Part shown: piece after piece, positions 38,617 to 46,497 of the stretch
How the letters are laid out: the number at the start of each line of letters is the position of its first letter
Position numbering within the stretch: the first letter of the stretch is position 1
Position numbers and translations under genes: made by a program
The notes under the pieces: generated by a model
The model's database searches: none
What the model was told of the DNA's origin: nothing
The model's input: the letters and a program-made list of their open reading frames with translations, nothing else
Assembly (NCBI RefSeq): GCF_023022985.1
Contig: NZ_CP095461.1
Location: 1,550,001 to 1,614,000 of the forward strand
Source of the DNA: Arthrobacter gengyunqii
GTDB lineage: Bacteria; Actinomycetota; Actinomycetes; Actinomycetales; Micrococcaceae
Direction of reading: 5' to 3'
DNA: 64,000 nt

Positions 38617-39897
38617 ATGCCTATCTCCATCCCCGTGCTTCCGTTCCCGGCTGTTTCCAACGTTCCCGCTCCGGCAACCGGGCTATCCGCACCGTGGATC
38701 AAGTGGACGGCGTTCGGCGCCGGGGTCGGCGCGGCGGCAACCACTGCACTTTTTGCCGCAACGTCGGGTCTGGGCGTCTATTTTGCCCGCCAGGTGGTCA
38801 CCCCGCGGCGCACCCGGGATGCCAACCTGGAGATCCTCGCCGTGTTCGACTCGGAGCACGGCAAGCAGATCATTCTGCCCGCTAATGAGGACACCACGGT
38901 GGACGGAACCTACAGCCTGTACTTTGACGGCGGGGCCGGCCACGCACGGATTGGAGCCATCCGCTCCTACGTGCCGCGCGAGGGCACGGTGCAGCGCGAC
39001 GTTGAAGAAATCTACAGCGGCGATCTCGCCAAAGCCGTGCGCGGCTGGTGGAGCGGTTCGATCTATCCCTCGCCGTCGGCCGTCGGCCTGGCAGAGGAGG
39101 AAGTGAATGTCCCCGTCGACGGGGGCATGGCACCCGCCTGGCTCGTTCGGGCAGACCCGGATGCCACCACCTGGGCCATCATGGTGCACGGCCGCGGCGC
39201 GCAGCGGACCGAATGCCTGCGGGCGGTGCGCACCGCCCACGCGGCTGGACTGACGAGCCTGCTCATTTCGTACCGGAACGACGGCGAAGCTCCCTATGCG
39301 TCCGACGGCCGGTACGGTCTGGGCCTCACGGAATGGCACGACGTCGAAGCCGCCATCCGCTACGCCCTGGCCCACGGCGCGAAGGATGTTGTTCTGTTCG
39401 GGTGGTCGATGGGAGGAGCCATCAGCCTGCAGGCCGCCGATCGTTCTCCGTTGAGCCGGCATATCCGCGCCCTGGTACTGGATGGTCCGGTCATCAACTG
39501 GGTTGACGTGCTGGCCCACCATGCCCGTCTCAACCGAATCCCGGCGCAGGCCGGACGGCTGGGACAGTGGCTGATTTCCAATGCGGCGGGCCGGGCGCTG
39601 ACCGGGCTGGCTGCTCCGCTGGACCTGAAGAGCATGGACTGGGTGACCCGAGCCGAAGAAATCCGCATCCCCACCTTGATCCTGCACAGTAAGGATGATG
39701 ACTTTGTGCCCTACGGGCCGTCAGCGGAGCTGGCGGAAAAGAACGCGGACGTCATTACATTTGAGCCTTTCACCCAGGCCGGCCACACCAAGGAGTACAA
39801 CGTGGACCCCGAACGGTGGGAGACCACGGTCCTGGTCTGGCTGAACAACACTCTGGGCCGCACGCGGCATCCGGCCGTGCGCCGGTCGGAGGCATAA
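38617..39897 (+). CDS. Alpha/beta hydrolase with N-terminal membrane anchor
   Basis: About 426 residues from ATG 38617. GGAGG lies only one base away, so a start at GTG 38635 or an upstream codon is possible. A hydrophobic helix (GVGAAATTALFAATSGLGVYF) is followed by a hydrolase domain from about residue 180: WAIMVHGRGAQRTECLRAV (oxyanion region), VVLFGWSMGGAISLQAADRS (nucleophile Ser in GWSMGG), HSKDDDFVP (acid) and AGHTKEYN (His). It is probably a membrane-bound esterase or peptidase-like hydrolase of unknown substrate. Confidence 0.88.
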   Translation: MPISIPVLPFPAVSNVPAPATGLSAPWIKWTAFGAGVGAAATTALFAATSGLGVYFARQVVTPRRTRDANLEILAVFDSEHGKQIILPANEDTTVDGTYSLYFDGGAGHARIGAIRSYVPREGTVQRDVEEIYSGDLAKAVRGWWSGSIYPSPSAVGLAEEEVNVPVDGGMAPAWLVRADPDATTWAIMVHGRGAQRTECLRAVRTAHAAGLTSLLISYRNDGEAPYASDGRYGLGLTEWHDVEAAIRYALAHGAKDVVLFGWSMGGAISLQAADRSPLSRHIRALVLDGPVINWVDVLAHHARLNRIPAQAGRLGQWLISNAAGRALTGLAAPLDLKSMDWVTRAEEIRIPTLILHSKDDDFVPYGPSAELAEKNADVITFEPFTQAGHTKEYNVDPERWETTVLVWLNNTLGRTRHPAVRRSEA

Positions 39898-39936
39898 GGG
39901 CGGGCTGACTGCGGCGGGAATCGCAACTGCTCCTGG

Positions 39937-40512
39937 CTACAGTGGCCACGGCAGGACGGTGAGTGACGGCCATTCCCGGATCCAGCGCCCGGTCTTTGCC
40001 AGATAAACGTTCTTGGGAGCCAAAACCGGGTTCGGCACAATTCTGCGAGCAAACAGATCGGCGTACCCGTGCGGCGCGTATGTGGTGAGGCTGCCGTCGC
40101 GGGAGGCGGTCACGCCAAAGCAGCACGTCTTCGCGGCGAAGTGGTCGATCGCGTCGGTGGCGCTGGTGAACGGCGCGGCGGGGACACCGAAGTGCTCCTC
40201 GTACCAGAGGTGCACCCGGGCTTCGTTGCGGACCTCGACTTCCGCGGGAACGTCCCGAAAGAGCTGCCGGGCACGCCGGATTACCGCGTCCTCAGCTGCG
40301 TAGGAAGTGTCGTCGCCAAAGTAGAAAAGGTCATAGTCGCGGATGCCGGCACCCGGATCCCTGCCGTCGAGCACATTCCAGACAGTTTGAAACAACGCCC
40401 CGGCCGTTAACCACCAGTCGCTTACGCCCAGCCGCGGAGCCAGCTCGAGGATTTGCCGGTTGACCGGGTTCTCTTGAATACAGCTCAAAAAGCGTTGCTG
40501 ATCAGTCACCAC
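39937..40512 (-). CDS. Nucleotidyltransferase family protein (DUF925-like)
   Basis: 191 residues. The N-terminal ILELAPRLGVSDWWLTAGAL and VWNVLDGRDPGAGIRDYDLF, with YDLFYFGDD, match the nucleotidyltransferase fold of the DUF925 type. VEVRNEARVHLWYEEHFGVP and ATDAIDHFAAKTCCFGV follow, the usual family order. No substrate is known for the family. It is a single gene converging on the hydrolase. Confidence 0.88.
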   Translation of the reverse strand: MVTDQQRFLSCIQENPVNRQILELAPRLGVSDWWLTAGALFQTVWNVLDGRDPGAGIRDYDLFYFGDDTSYAAEDAVIRRARQLFRDVPAEVEVRNEARVHLWYEEHFGVPAAPFTSATDAIDHFAAKTCCFGVTASRDGSLTTYAPHGYADLFARRIVPNPVLAPKNVYLAKTGRWIREWPSLTVLPWPL

Positions 40513-40608
40513 CTCATCCTGCCCTGAATCGGACAGGATCGCGGTGAAGGAAGCAGGGTGTCATCAGGTAGGTTCAGACGCAGACAGACATCTACGGGGG
40601 ACATGCGA

Positions 40609-41337
40609 ATGCTGGACAGCGACAACACCGCAACGCCGGCGGACTTCTTCCGCGCCTGGAACCAGGGTGAGCACCCGGATTTGTACGAGATCGAGAATGA
40701 AGCCCTGGACCGTGAAGGGCTTGTCTGGGCGGAATTGGCGCGGCTGGCTCCCTGGGAAGACCGCACCATTCTGGACCTCGGCTGCGGCACTGGTTTCTGG
40801 CTTCCGCGCTACGCCGAACAGGCAGCAACCGTGATCGGAGTGGAGCCGGACCCCGAGCTGCTCGGGGCCGCGCGGTCCAGGCCCGGCGGAGCCTCCGTTC
40901 TCCACGGTTCCGCGGAGCACATCCCGCTGCCTGACGCCTCGGTGGACGTTGTCCACGCCCGGTTCGCCTACTTCTTTCCCTCGCCGCACAACAACTGCTC
41001 GGCCGGGCTCGAGGAAGTGCTGAGGGTGCTGCGTCCGGGCGGCGCGCTGGTGGTGATCGACAACGACCAGCTCGAGGGCGACTTCGCCATCCTGCTCGAG
41101 GCTGCCAACGCCTCAGCAGGTCAGGGCGACGGCGATTACATCAGCAAATGGTGGGCTGAACGCGGCGCGTCCACTACGCGGGTGATGAGCAGCTGGACCT
41201 TCGATCAGCCGCAGGATCTCGTAGACGTCATCAGCATGGAGTTCCCCAACGGGACTTCCGATGACTGGTTAAGCTCCGATCCGCAGCGCCGTCGGCTCAG
41301 CTGCGGCTACGCGCTGCACCACCTTCGGAAGCACTAG
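40609..41337 (+). CDS. Class I SAM-dependent methyltransferase
   Basis: 242 residues; ATG 40609 fits GGGGG eight bases upstream better than ATG 40603. Motif I is TILDLGCGTGFWLPRYAEQA, motif II is VIGVEPDPELLGAARS, then HGSAEHIPLPDASVDVVHAR and VLRVLRPGGALVVIDNDQLE. The substrate is unknown. It resembles small actinobacterial methyltransferases encoded as single genes. Confidence 0.9.
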   Translation: MLDSDNTATPADFFRAWNQGEHPDLYEIENEALDREGLVWAELARLAPWEDRTILDLGCGTGFWLPRYAEQAATVIGVEPDPELLGAARSRPGGASVLHGSAEHIPLPDASVDVVHARFAYFFPSPHNNCSAGLEEVLRVLRPGGALVVIDNDQLEGDFAILLEAANASAGQGDGDYISKWWAERGASTTRVMSSWTFDQPQDLVDVISMEFPNGTSDDWLSSDPQRRRLSCGYALHHLRKH

Positions 41338-41370
41338 CTCAGGAAAGCACGGAAGCAGCCGCCGGCTGAT

Positions 41371-41850
41371 TCAGTCGATCTTCTGGTAGGACAAAACCTC
41401 TGGTCTCCAGCTAATGCCGGCGGCGTCAAAGAACCCGCTCAGCGACCGGGTCGCCTGCCCCATCTCAAACGAGAAGCGTCCTCCCTGTGCCAGTTCCTCC
41501 GCTATGGCATTTTCTGCGTCCTTGCCGGATCCGCCGGTGAACACCAGAGCCCCGCAATCGGAAGTGCTGATCTCGACAGCCGGCGTGGACCAGGAACGAC
41601 GGCCCATGGGATTGCCATCATCGGCTACGGCACCAGTTACAGTGCATTCGATTCGATCCCGATGGCCGTCGTCGTAGGCGCCCAGAGCCCACGCTCCAAC
41701 CGAACTCAACAAGATGACGACCGCCAATATGGATACGGTTCCCCAGAAAAGCAGGTTGCTCAAGAACGATCTCGGCGGCTTTTTTGGCAGATCCGCTGAT
41801 GCAGTAGCCGGTGCCAGCTCTTTCAGCCGTCTCGTTCTTCTTTCACCCAA
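41371..41850 (-). CDS. Hypothetical single-helix membrane protein
   Basis: 159 residues from TTG 41850, chosen because GGGGGA lies nine bases upstream and it begins after the ybaK stop. A basic N-terminus is followed by one transmembrane helix (FLSNLLFWGTVSILAVVILL) and an extracytoplasmic domain with two cysteines (IECTVTGAV, TSDCGALVF). Function unknown. The domain may be disulfide-bonded. No family recognised. Confidence 0.65.
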   Translation of the reverse strand: MGERRTRRLKELAPATASADLPKKPPRSFLSNLLFWGTVSILAVVILLSSVGAWALGAYDDGHRDRIECTVTGAVADDGNPMGRRSWSTPAVEISTSDCGALVFTGGSGKDAENAIAEELAQGGRFSFEMGQATRSLSGFFDAAGISWRPEVLSYQKID

Positions 41851-41911
41851 TGCGCCGGTTCCCCCATACTCATGTGGCCTGTTTAGTGCAAGAGAAGCAT
41901 AACCGGTTCCG

Positions 41912-42445
41912 TCATGACCCCGCCGTACCGATCGGCGCAGCGACGGCATGCGTGAGCCGGATCAGATCAAAGGGTGAGAGTCCAATCTGCAGACCGCGGC
42001 GGCCGCCGGACACATAGACGGTGTCCAGCAGTTCCACGCGGTTGTCGATTCCCGCACGGGAGGGATGCTTCTGTCCCAGCGGTGAAATTCCTCCCACCAC
42101 GTAGCCCGTCCGCTTCTCCGCTTCGTGCCGGTCTGCCATCACGGCCTTGCGCGCCCCCATCAGCGCGGCGAATTTCTTCAGGTCCAGGTTCAGCGCGACC
42201 GGCACCATGGCTACTGCCAGCCGGCCGCCCAGATCCACCATCAGCGTTTTGTAGACGGCCTCCGGCGGCAGCTCGAGCTTCTCCGCTGCTTCCAAGCCGT
42301 AGGAGGGGGCGCCGTCGTCGTGCTCATAGTGACGCACCGTGTACGGAACATTGGCTTCGTCCAGCAGCCGGGTGGCCGGCGTCGCGCCCTTGCCCGCATG
42401 TTTATCCGGATGCTTGCCCGAATGCTTGTCCCGGTTCCCTGCCAT
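41912..42445 (-). CDS. ybaK: Cys-tRNA(Pro)/Cys-tRNA deacylase YbaK
   Basis: 177 residues; ATG 42445 with GGAAGG upstream. The N-terminal 20 residues are a His/Lys-rich stretch (HSGKHPDKHAGKG). The editing fold follows: TPATRLLDEANVPYTVRHYE, GLEAAEKLELPPEAVYKTLM, ALNLDLKKFAALMGARKA and RTGYVVGGISPLGQKH. It hydrolyses Cys mischarged on tRNA(Pro). The His-rich extension is longer than usual. Confidence 0.93.
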   Translation of the reverse strand: MAGNRDKHSGKHPDKHAGKGATPATRLLDEANVPYTVRHYEHDDGAPSYGLEAAEKLELPPEAVYKTLMVDLGGRLAVAMVPVALNLDLKKFAALMGARKAVMADRHEAEKRTGYVVGGISPLGQKHPSRAGIDNRVELLDTVYVSGGRRGLQIGLSPFDLIRLTHAVAAPIGTAGS

Positions 42446-42497
42446 CGCTCCGGCCTTCCTGTCGGCGACTGACGCTGCCTGTGCAGTGCTGCCCTGC

Positions 42498-42962
42498 TTA
42501 GCCCTGGTTGAGCTTTTCGTGCTCGGCCAGGCGGCGCTTGATACGTCCCAGCATGGCTGACATGCCGCGCATGCGCAGCGGTGTAATGGCGCGCGTAAGG
42601 CCCAGACGGTCAGGAACATCCGCAGGGACGGCGAGGATCTGCTGTGCCGGCAGCCCGTTCAGGCCTTCATACAGCACGCTGGCGAAGCCGCGAGTGGTGG
42701 GAGCCTCCGGCGGTGCCTTGAAGAACAGGGACACCAAATGCTCGGGGGAGTCGTCCACGTCCAGGCTGAGGAACACTGGCGACTGGCACTCGATCACCTG
42801 TTCCAACAGTTCGGGACGGTCGGCGATCTCGGCAGGCAGGTCAGGCAGGCTGCGGGAGAACTCCAGCAGCAGCTCCAGCCGCTCGGCCTCTTCCAGGGCC
42901 TGAAAATCGTCAACAATCTCCGCCAGAGAATCCGGGATGGCGGTTTCGGGGGTGGTGCTCAT
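42498..42962 (-). CDS. SufE-family sulfur acceptor
   Basis: 154 residues. LAEIVDDFQALEEAERLELL opens the fold; the sulfur-accepting cysteine is in VIECQSPVFL, with SLFFKAPPEAPTTRGFASVL after it. SufE takes persulfide from a cysteine desulfurase. Here the gene follows a rhodanese-type sulfurtransferase by 45 bp, a common actinobacterial pair, so the two may work together in sulfur transfer (inference). Confidence 0.93.
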   Translation of the reverse strand: MSTTPETAIPDSLAEIVDDFQALEEAERLELLLEFSRSLPDLPAEIADRPELLEQVIECQSPVFLSLDVDDSPEHLVSLFFKAPPEAPTTRGFASVLYEGLNGLPAQQILAVPADVPDRLGLTRAITPLRMRGMSAMLGRIKRRLAEHEKLNQG

Positions 42963-43007
42963 GGGGGTAATCTCTCTGCGTTTTCGAAGGATATGGATCG
43001 GCGGGGA

Positions 43008-43907
43008 TCAGCGGGGCGCGTTGCCGGGCTCTTCGCCGCGGGCGATCGGCACACGCACGGCGTTGCCCCACTCGGTCCATGATCCGTCGTAGTTGCGCAC
43101 GGAATCGAAGCCAAGCAGGTGCTTGAGGACAAACCAGGTGTGGCTGGAACGTTCGCCGATGCGGCAGTAGGCCACGACGTCGTCGCCCTCCCGCAGCCCG
43201 GCGCCGTCCTTATAGAGGGCTTCGAGTTCTTCGCGGGGCCGGAACGTGCCGTCGTCGGCGGCGGCCTTGCCCCACGGCACGGATTTGGCGGTCGGGATGT
43301 GGCCGCCCTTCATGGCACCCTCGTCCATGTAATCGGGCATGTGGGTGCGTTCGCCGGTGTATTCGGCGGGGGAGCGGACGTCGATCAGCGGTCCCTTGCC
43401 CAGGTGGCCGACGACGTCGGGCAGGAAGGCGCGGATTTTTGCGTCGTTGCGCTCCACCACGGGGTAGTCTGTGGCGTCCACGATGACCTTGTCCGTGGTC
43501 ATCGGCCGGCCCTCGGCAACCCACTTGTCCCGGCCGCCGTCGACCAGGCGGACATCTTCGTGGCCAAAGAGGGTGAAGACCCAGAGAGCATAAGCGGCCC
43601 ACCAGTTACTCTTGTCGCCGTAGATCACCACGGTGGAGTCGCGGGTGATGCCCTTGCGGGACATTAGCTGGGCGAATGCTTCACCGTCGACGAAGTCACG
43701 GGTGTCTGCGTCGTTGAGGTCGGTGTGCCAATCGATTTTCCGCGCGCCCGGGATATGGCCCATCTCATACAGCAGGATGTCCTCATTGGATTCAAGAACC
43801 ACCAGGCCTTCGGCATCCAGGTTCTCGGCCAGCCACTGCGTGGACACCAGGCGCTCGGGGTGGGCATATTCGGAAAACTTGGATGCGGTGTCAGGGGCAA
43901 TCGACAT
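43008..43907 (-). CDS. Thiosulfate / 3-mercaptopyruvate sulfurtransferase
   Basis: 299 residues; ATG 43907 follows AAAGAGG by eight bases. Two rhodanese domains. The inactive N-terminal domain has [20 protein letters not shown] and [20 protein letters not shown]. The catalytic C-terminal domain has [13 protein letters not shown] and the cysteine loop [22 protein letters not shown] points to thiosulfate sulfurtransferase rather than the CG(S/T)GVT loop of mercaptopyruvate enzymes. It precedes the SufE gene and is divergent from zapE. Confidence 0.94.
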   Translation of the reverse strand: MSIAPDTASKFSEYAHPERLVSTQWLAENLDAEGLVVLESNEDILLYEMGHIPGARKIDWHTDLNDADTRDFVDGEAFAQLMSRKGITRDSTVVIYGDKSNWWAAYALWVFTLFGHEDVRLVDGGRDKWVAEGRPMTTDKVIVDATDYPVVERNDAKIRAFLPDVVGHLGKGPLIDVRSPAEYTGERTHMPDYMDEGAMKGGHIPTAKSVPWGKAAADDGTFRPREELEALYKDGAGLREGDDVVAYCRIGERSSHTWFVLKHLLGFDSVRNYDGSWTEWGNAVRVPIARGEEPGNAPR

Positions 43908-44028
43908 GTACGCGGCCTCTTTCGGGTTCTGTATGTCTGCTGCCGGACGCGAAAGCGGCGGCACGGGCTTACCTCTAGCCTAACGATGTGCGGGGACGAA
44001 AACTTCCTGCAGGCTGGGCGAACTCTCG

Positions 44029-44065
44029 CCGGACGGTGTCCGGAGGCTGGCCGACGGTGTCCGGA
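44029..44065. promoter_or_regulatory. Paired direct/inverted repeats in a divergent promoter region
   Basis: GACGGTGTCCGGA occurs at 44032-44044 and 44053-44065, exactly 21 bp apart (two helical turns). The first is part of a perfect dyad CCGGAC-GGT-GTCCGG (44029-44043), the second of an imperfect one. It lies between the sulfurtransferase and zapE-like genes. It may be a two-site operator; the binding protein is unknown. No gene is seen in 43908-44220. Confidence 0.5.
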
Positions 44066-44220
44066 CTCTCGTCGGCCGCCGAAACAGGGCGTCCTGTAAC
44101 CGGCCCCAACGCACTGTTGGCGTATCGTTGCATCGGCGGCATTTTGTCGGCGGCAGGCCTGGTACCACTGTCCGCATCACCGCGGGACCATTGACAGCTA
44201 TTTACATCGGATGGACGGAA

Positions 44221-45267
44221 TTGCGCACAGTGGCACAAGCGGAGCACCTTGCAGAGCGGACTCCCCAGGTCTCGACCGACGAACTGCTGAAGGGGTTCTT
44301 TCCCTCGCCCCGGTTCGGTGAAGTTTCCTTCGACAGTTACCGTCCGGATCCCGCCCAGCCGTCCCAGGCAAAGGCTGTCAGCGCCATGCGGGACTTCGCT
44401 GTCGCCGTCGACGTGCCCGAGCCCACCGGCCTGCGGAAGCTTTTTGGCGCACGGAAGCCCGACTCCAAGGCCGGTTTTTACCTCGACGGCGGTTTCGGCG
44501 TCGGCAAGACCCATCTGCTCGCCTCACTGTGGCACGCTGTTGAGGGTCCGAAAGCCTTTGGAACCTTCGTGGAGTACACCAACTTGGTGGGCGCCCTCTC
44601 GTTCCGCAAAACCGTTGATGCCCTGAGCACCTACAAACTGGTCTGCATTGACGAATTCGAACTGGATGATCCGGGCGACACCGTCCTGATGTCGCGTTTG
44701 ATGCGGGAACTGGCCGACGCCGGCGTCAAGCTTGCCGCCACGTCCAACACGCTGCCGGGATCCCTCGGCGAAGGCCGTTTTGCCGCCGTCGACTTCCAGC
44801 GTGAGATCCAGGTCCTGGCAGATCAGTTCGACGTCGTCCGCATTGACGGCGAAGACTACCGGCACCGCGGGCTGCCGCAGTCTCCGGACCCTGTGAGCGA
44901 AAGCGAACTCGAGAGTAGAGTGGCTGCGGAGTTCAGCGGCAAGGTTGTGGCGGACGATGATTTCACCACCCTCATCAACCACCTTTCCACCGTTCACCCG
45001 AGCCGCTACCGCACGCTGATCGAGGGTGTGGATGCTGTTGCCTGGCACAACGTCACCACCATTACCGAGCAGTCCGTCGCCCTGCGGTTCGTGGTGCTGG
45101 CTGACCGGTTGTATGACAAAGACGTTCCGATCCTTGCCAGCGGTGTTCCGTTTGACCAGCTGTTTACAGAGGAAATGATGAACGGCGGTTACATGAAGAA
45201 GTACTTCCGGGCCGTTTCCCGGCTCACTGCGCTGGCCCGCGAAGGCCAGACCGGAGAAGCCGCCTAA
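44221..45267 (+). CDS. zapE: AFG1/ZapE-like ATPase
   Basis: About 348 residues. TTG 44221 fits GGATGGA five bases upstream; GTG 44230 is also possible. Walker A is YLDGGFGVGKTHLLASLWHA and Walker B is KLVCIDEFELDDPGD, followed by LAATSNTLPGSLGEGRFAAV and DVVRIDGEDYRHR. The C-terminal region includes VALRFVVLADRLYDKDVPIL. Family members are AAA-like ATPases: AFG1 in mitochondrial protein quality control, ZapE in cell division of proteobacteria. The role in actinobacteria is not established. Confidence 0.93.
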   Translation: MRTVAQAEHLAERTPQVSTDELLKGFFPSPRFGEVSFDSYRPDPAQPSQAKAVSAMRDFAVAVDVPEPTGLRKLFGARKPDSKAGFYLDGGFGVGKTHLLASLWHAVEGPKAFGTFVEYTNLVGALSFRKTVDALSTYKLVCIDEFELDDPGDTVLMSRLMRELADAGVKLAATSNTLPGSLGEGRFAAVDFQREIQVLADQFDVVRIDGEDYRHRGLPQSPDPVSESELESRVAAEFSGKVVADDDFTTLINHLSTVHPSRYRTLIEGVDAVAWHNVTTITEQSVALRFVVLADRLYDKDVPILASGVPFDQLFTEEMMNGGYMKKYFRAVSRLTALAREGQTGEAA

Positions 45268-45318
45268 CCGCTTGGCCATGGTTTGACAGCGGGGTTGACC
45301 GGACGGTGCGGTCGGGGG

Positions 45319-45347
45319 ACGTCCTTCTTCTGAAACGTCCTTATACT
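45319..45347 (+). promoter_or_regulatory. Promoter with direct repeats for a probably leaderless AraC gene
   Basis: ACGTCCTT at 45319-45326 and 45335-45342, 16 bp apart, ends in a good -10 (TATACT, 45342-45347). The AraC ATG is only 8 bases past it, with no ribosome site. A leaderless transcript with a direct-repeat operator is likely. AraC proteins often bind such repeats. Confidence 0.5.
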
Positions 45348-45354
45348 GTGTCCC

Positions 45355-46305
45355 ATGACACATGCTGCTGCCTCGCGGGCAGCGGGGTTCACGCGGTTCA
45401 CCACGGAATCCCTGCCAGAGACGCGACGTATTTCCCAGTGGGAGAGGCACAACGCACGTGCGCTGGTGGGGCTGACGGCCCAGACCGATCCCGGAGCGGA
45501 TTTCCGCGCCACCGAGCTGACCCTTGCGCTGCCCCGCTTGCAGCTTGCTCACGTCACCGGTTCGGCGCACCGGGTTGCCCGCCGCCCTGTCCACATCGCG
45601 AGGACCCCGGCCCACGGAGCCGTTGCCTATTTTGCCCTCCGCGGGACCGGTCAGTTCCTGCACGCGGAGGGCTGCGAAACTGTTGCTCCCGGGCAGGGCA
45701 TCATCGTGGATGCGGACCAGCCGTTTGAACGCGGGTTCGCTCAGGGATTGGCGGAGCTGGCGGTCAAGGTTCCCAGGGTTGCCCTCACCCGTGCTGTCGG
45801 GTCCCCAAACCTGCCTCGTCCGATTACTTTCGAGTTTGCCGGCACCTCCAATCCTGCCGCGGCCGCTCTGGCCCGGCTGCTTGGCGCTGCCATTGCCGGC
45901 AGATCGGCGGACTGGGAGTTCCTGGAGGAGGGAATCCTCGGCCGGTTTGCCGATCTGCTGGTCGGCGGGTCTGCCCGGGACCATCTCGGCGTAGCTGAGC
46001 AGTTCATCCGAACACACTATCGGCGCCCTGAACTCTCGGCCGCAGGCATCGCGGCGGCGGCAGGGATCTCCGAGCGCCAGCTTTCCCGCCTTTTCTCGCT
46101 GGCCGGGCGGACCGTTCCGCAGAGCATCCTCGCCGCACGCCTCAAGGAAGCGCATCGGCTGCTGGGCTCAGCCGAAGCCGTGCACCTCTCCATCGCCGAC
46201 GTCGCGGTCCGCTGCGGGTTTTCCTCCCATGCCCAGTTTTCACGCAGTTACCGTGCCGGTTTCGGGGTGCCGCCGCTGCCTCATCGCCGCGAGCTGCTGG
46301 CCTGA
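45355..46305 (+). CDS. AraC-family transcriptional regulator
   Basis: 316 residues. An AraC-ligand-binding-like N-terminal domain (RPVHIARTPAHGAVAYFALR, EGCETVAPGQGIIVDADQPF) is followed by a C-terminal pair of helix-turn-helices: ELSAAGIAAAAGISERQLSR and HLSIADVAVRCGFSSHAQFS with FSRSYRAGFGVPPLPHR. It lies directly upstream of the phenolic degradation genes on the same strand and probably activates them. Binding of a phenolic ligand is inferred from context only. Confidence 0.9.
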   Translation: MTHAAASRAAGFTRFTTESLPETRRISQWERHNARALVGLTAQTDPGADFRATELTLALPRLQLAHVTGSAHRVARRPVHIARTPAHGAVAYFALRGTGQFLHAEGCETVAPGQGIIVDADQPFERGFAQGLAELAVKVPRVALTRAVGSPNLPRPITFEFAGTSNPAAAALARLLGAAIAGRSADWEFLEEGILGRFADLLVGGSARDHLGVAEQFIRTHYRRPELSAAGIAAAAGISERQLSRLFSLAGRTVPQSILAARLKEAHRLLGSAEAVHLSIADVAVRCGFSSHAQFSRSYRAGFGVPPLPHRRELLA

Positions 46306-46324
46306 TATTGGTGTCGCGTCCAGC

Positions 46325-46362
46325 GGGACTGGGGACGGACTGGGGACGGGGGACTGGGGGAC
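46325..46362. repeat. Short G-rich direct repeats upstream of the monooxygenase gene
   Basis: Three near-copies of GGGACTGGGGAC (46325-46336, 46337-46347, 46348-46362). Downstream in the same gap are small dyads TGACGG-N6-CCGTCA (46389-46406) and GCCGGCA-GCGT-TGCCGGC (46460-46477). They may belong to the control region of the catabolic operon. Confidence 0.5.
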
Positions 46363-46497
46363 GATGGGGAGGATGGGCGGACCATTCTTGACGGTTTCCG
46401 CCGTCACAGCCGGTGCAGCCCACGGGTAATGCTGATTCGGGCAAGATGAAGGGAAAGCTGCCGGCAGCGTTGCCGGCCCGGAGCTCAAGGAGTATCC

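Noticed and set aside
44524-46155. 543-codon minus-strand frame opposite zapE and the AraC gene
   Set aside because: No family features; both plus-strand genes are well supported.
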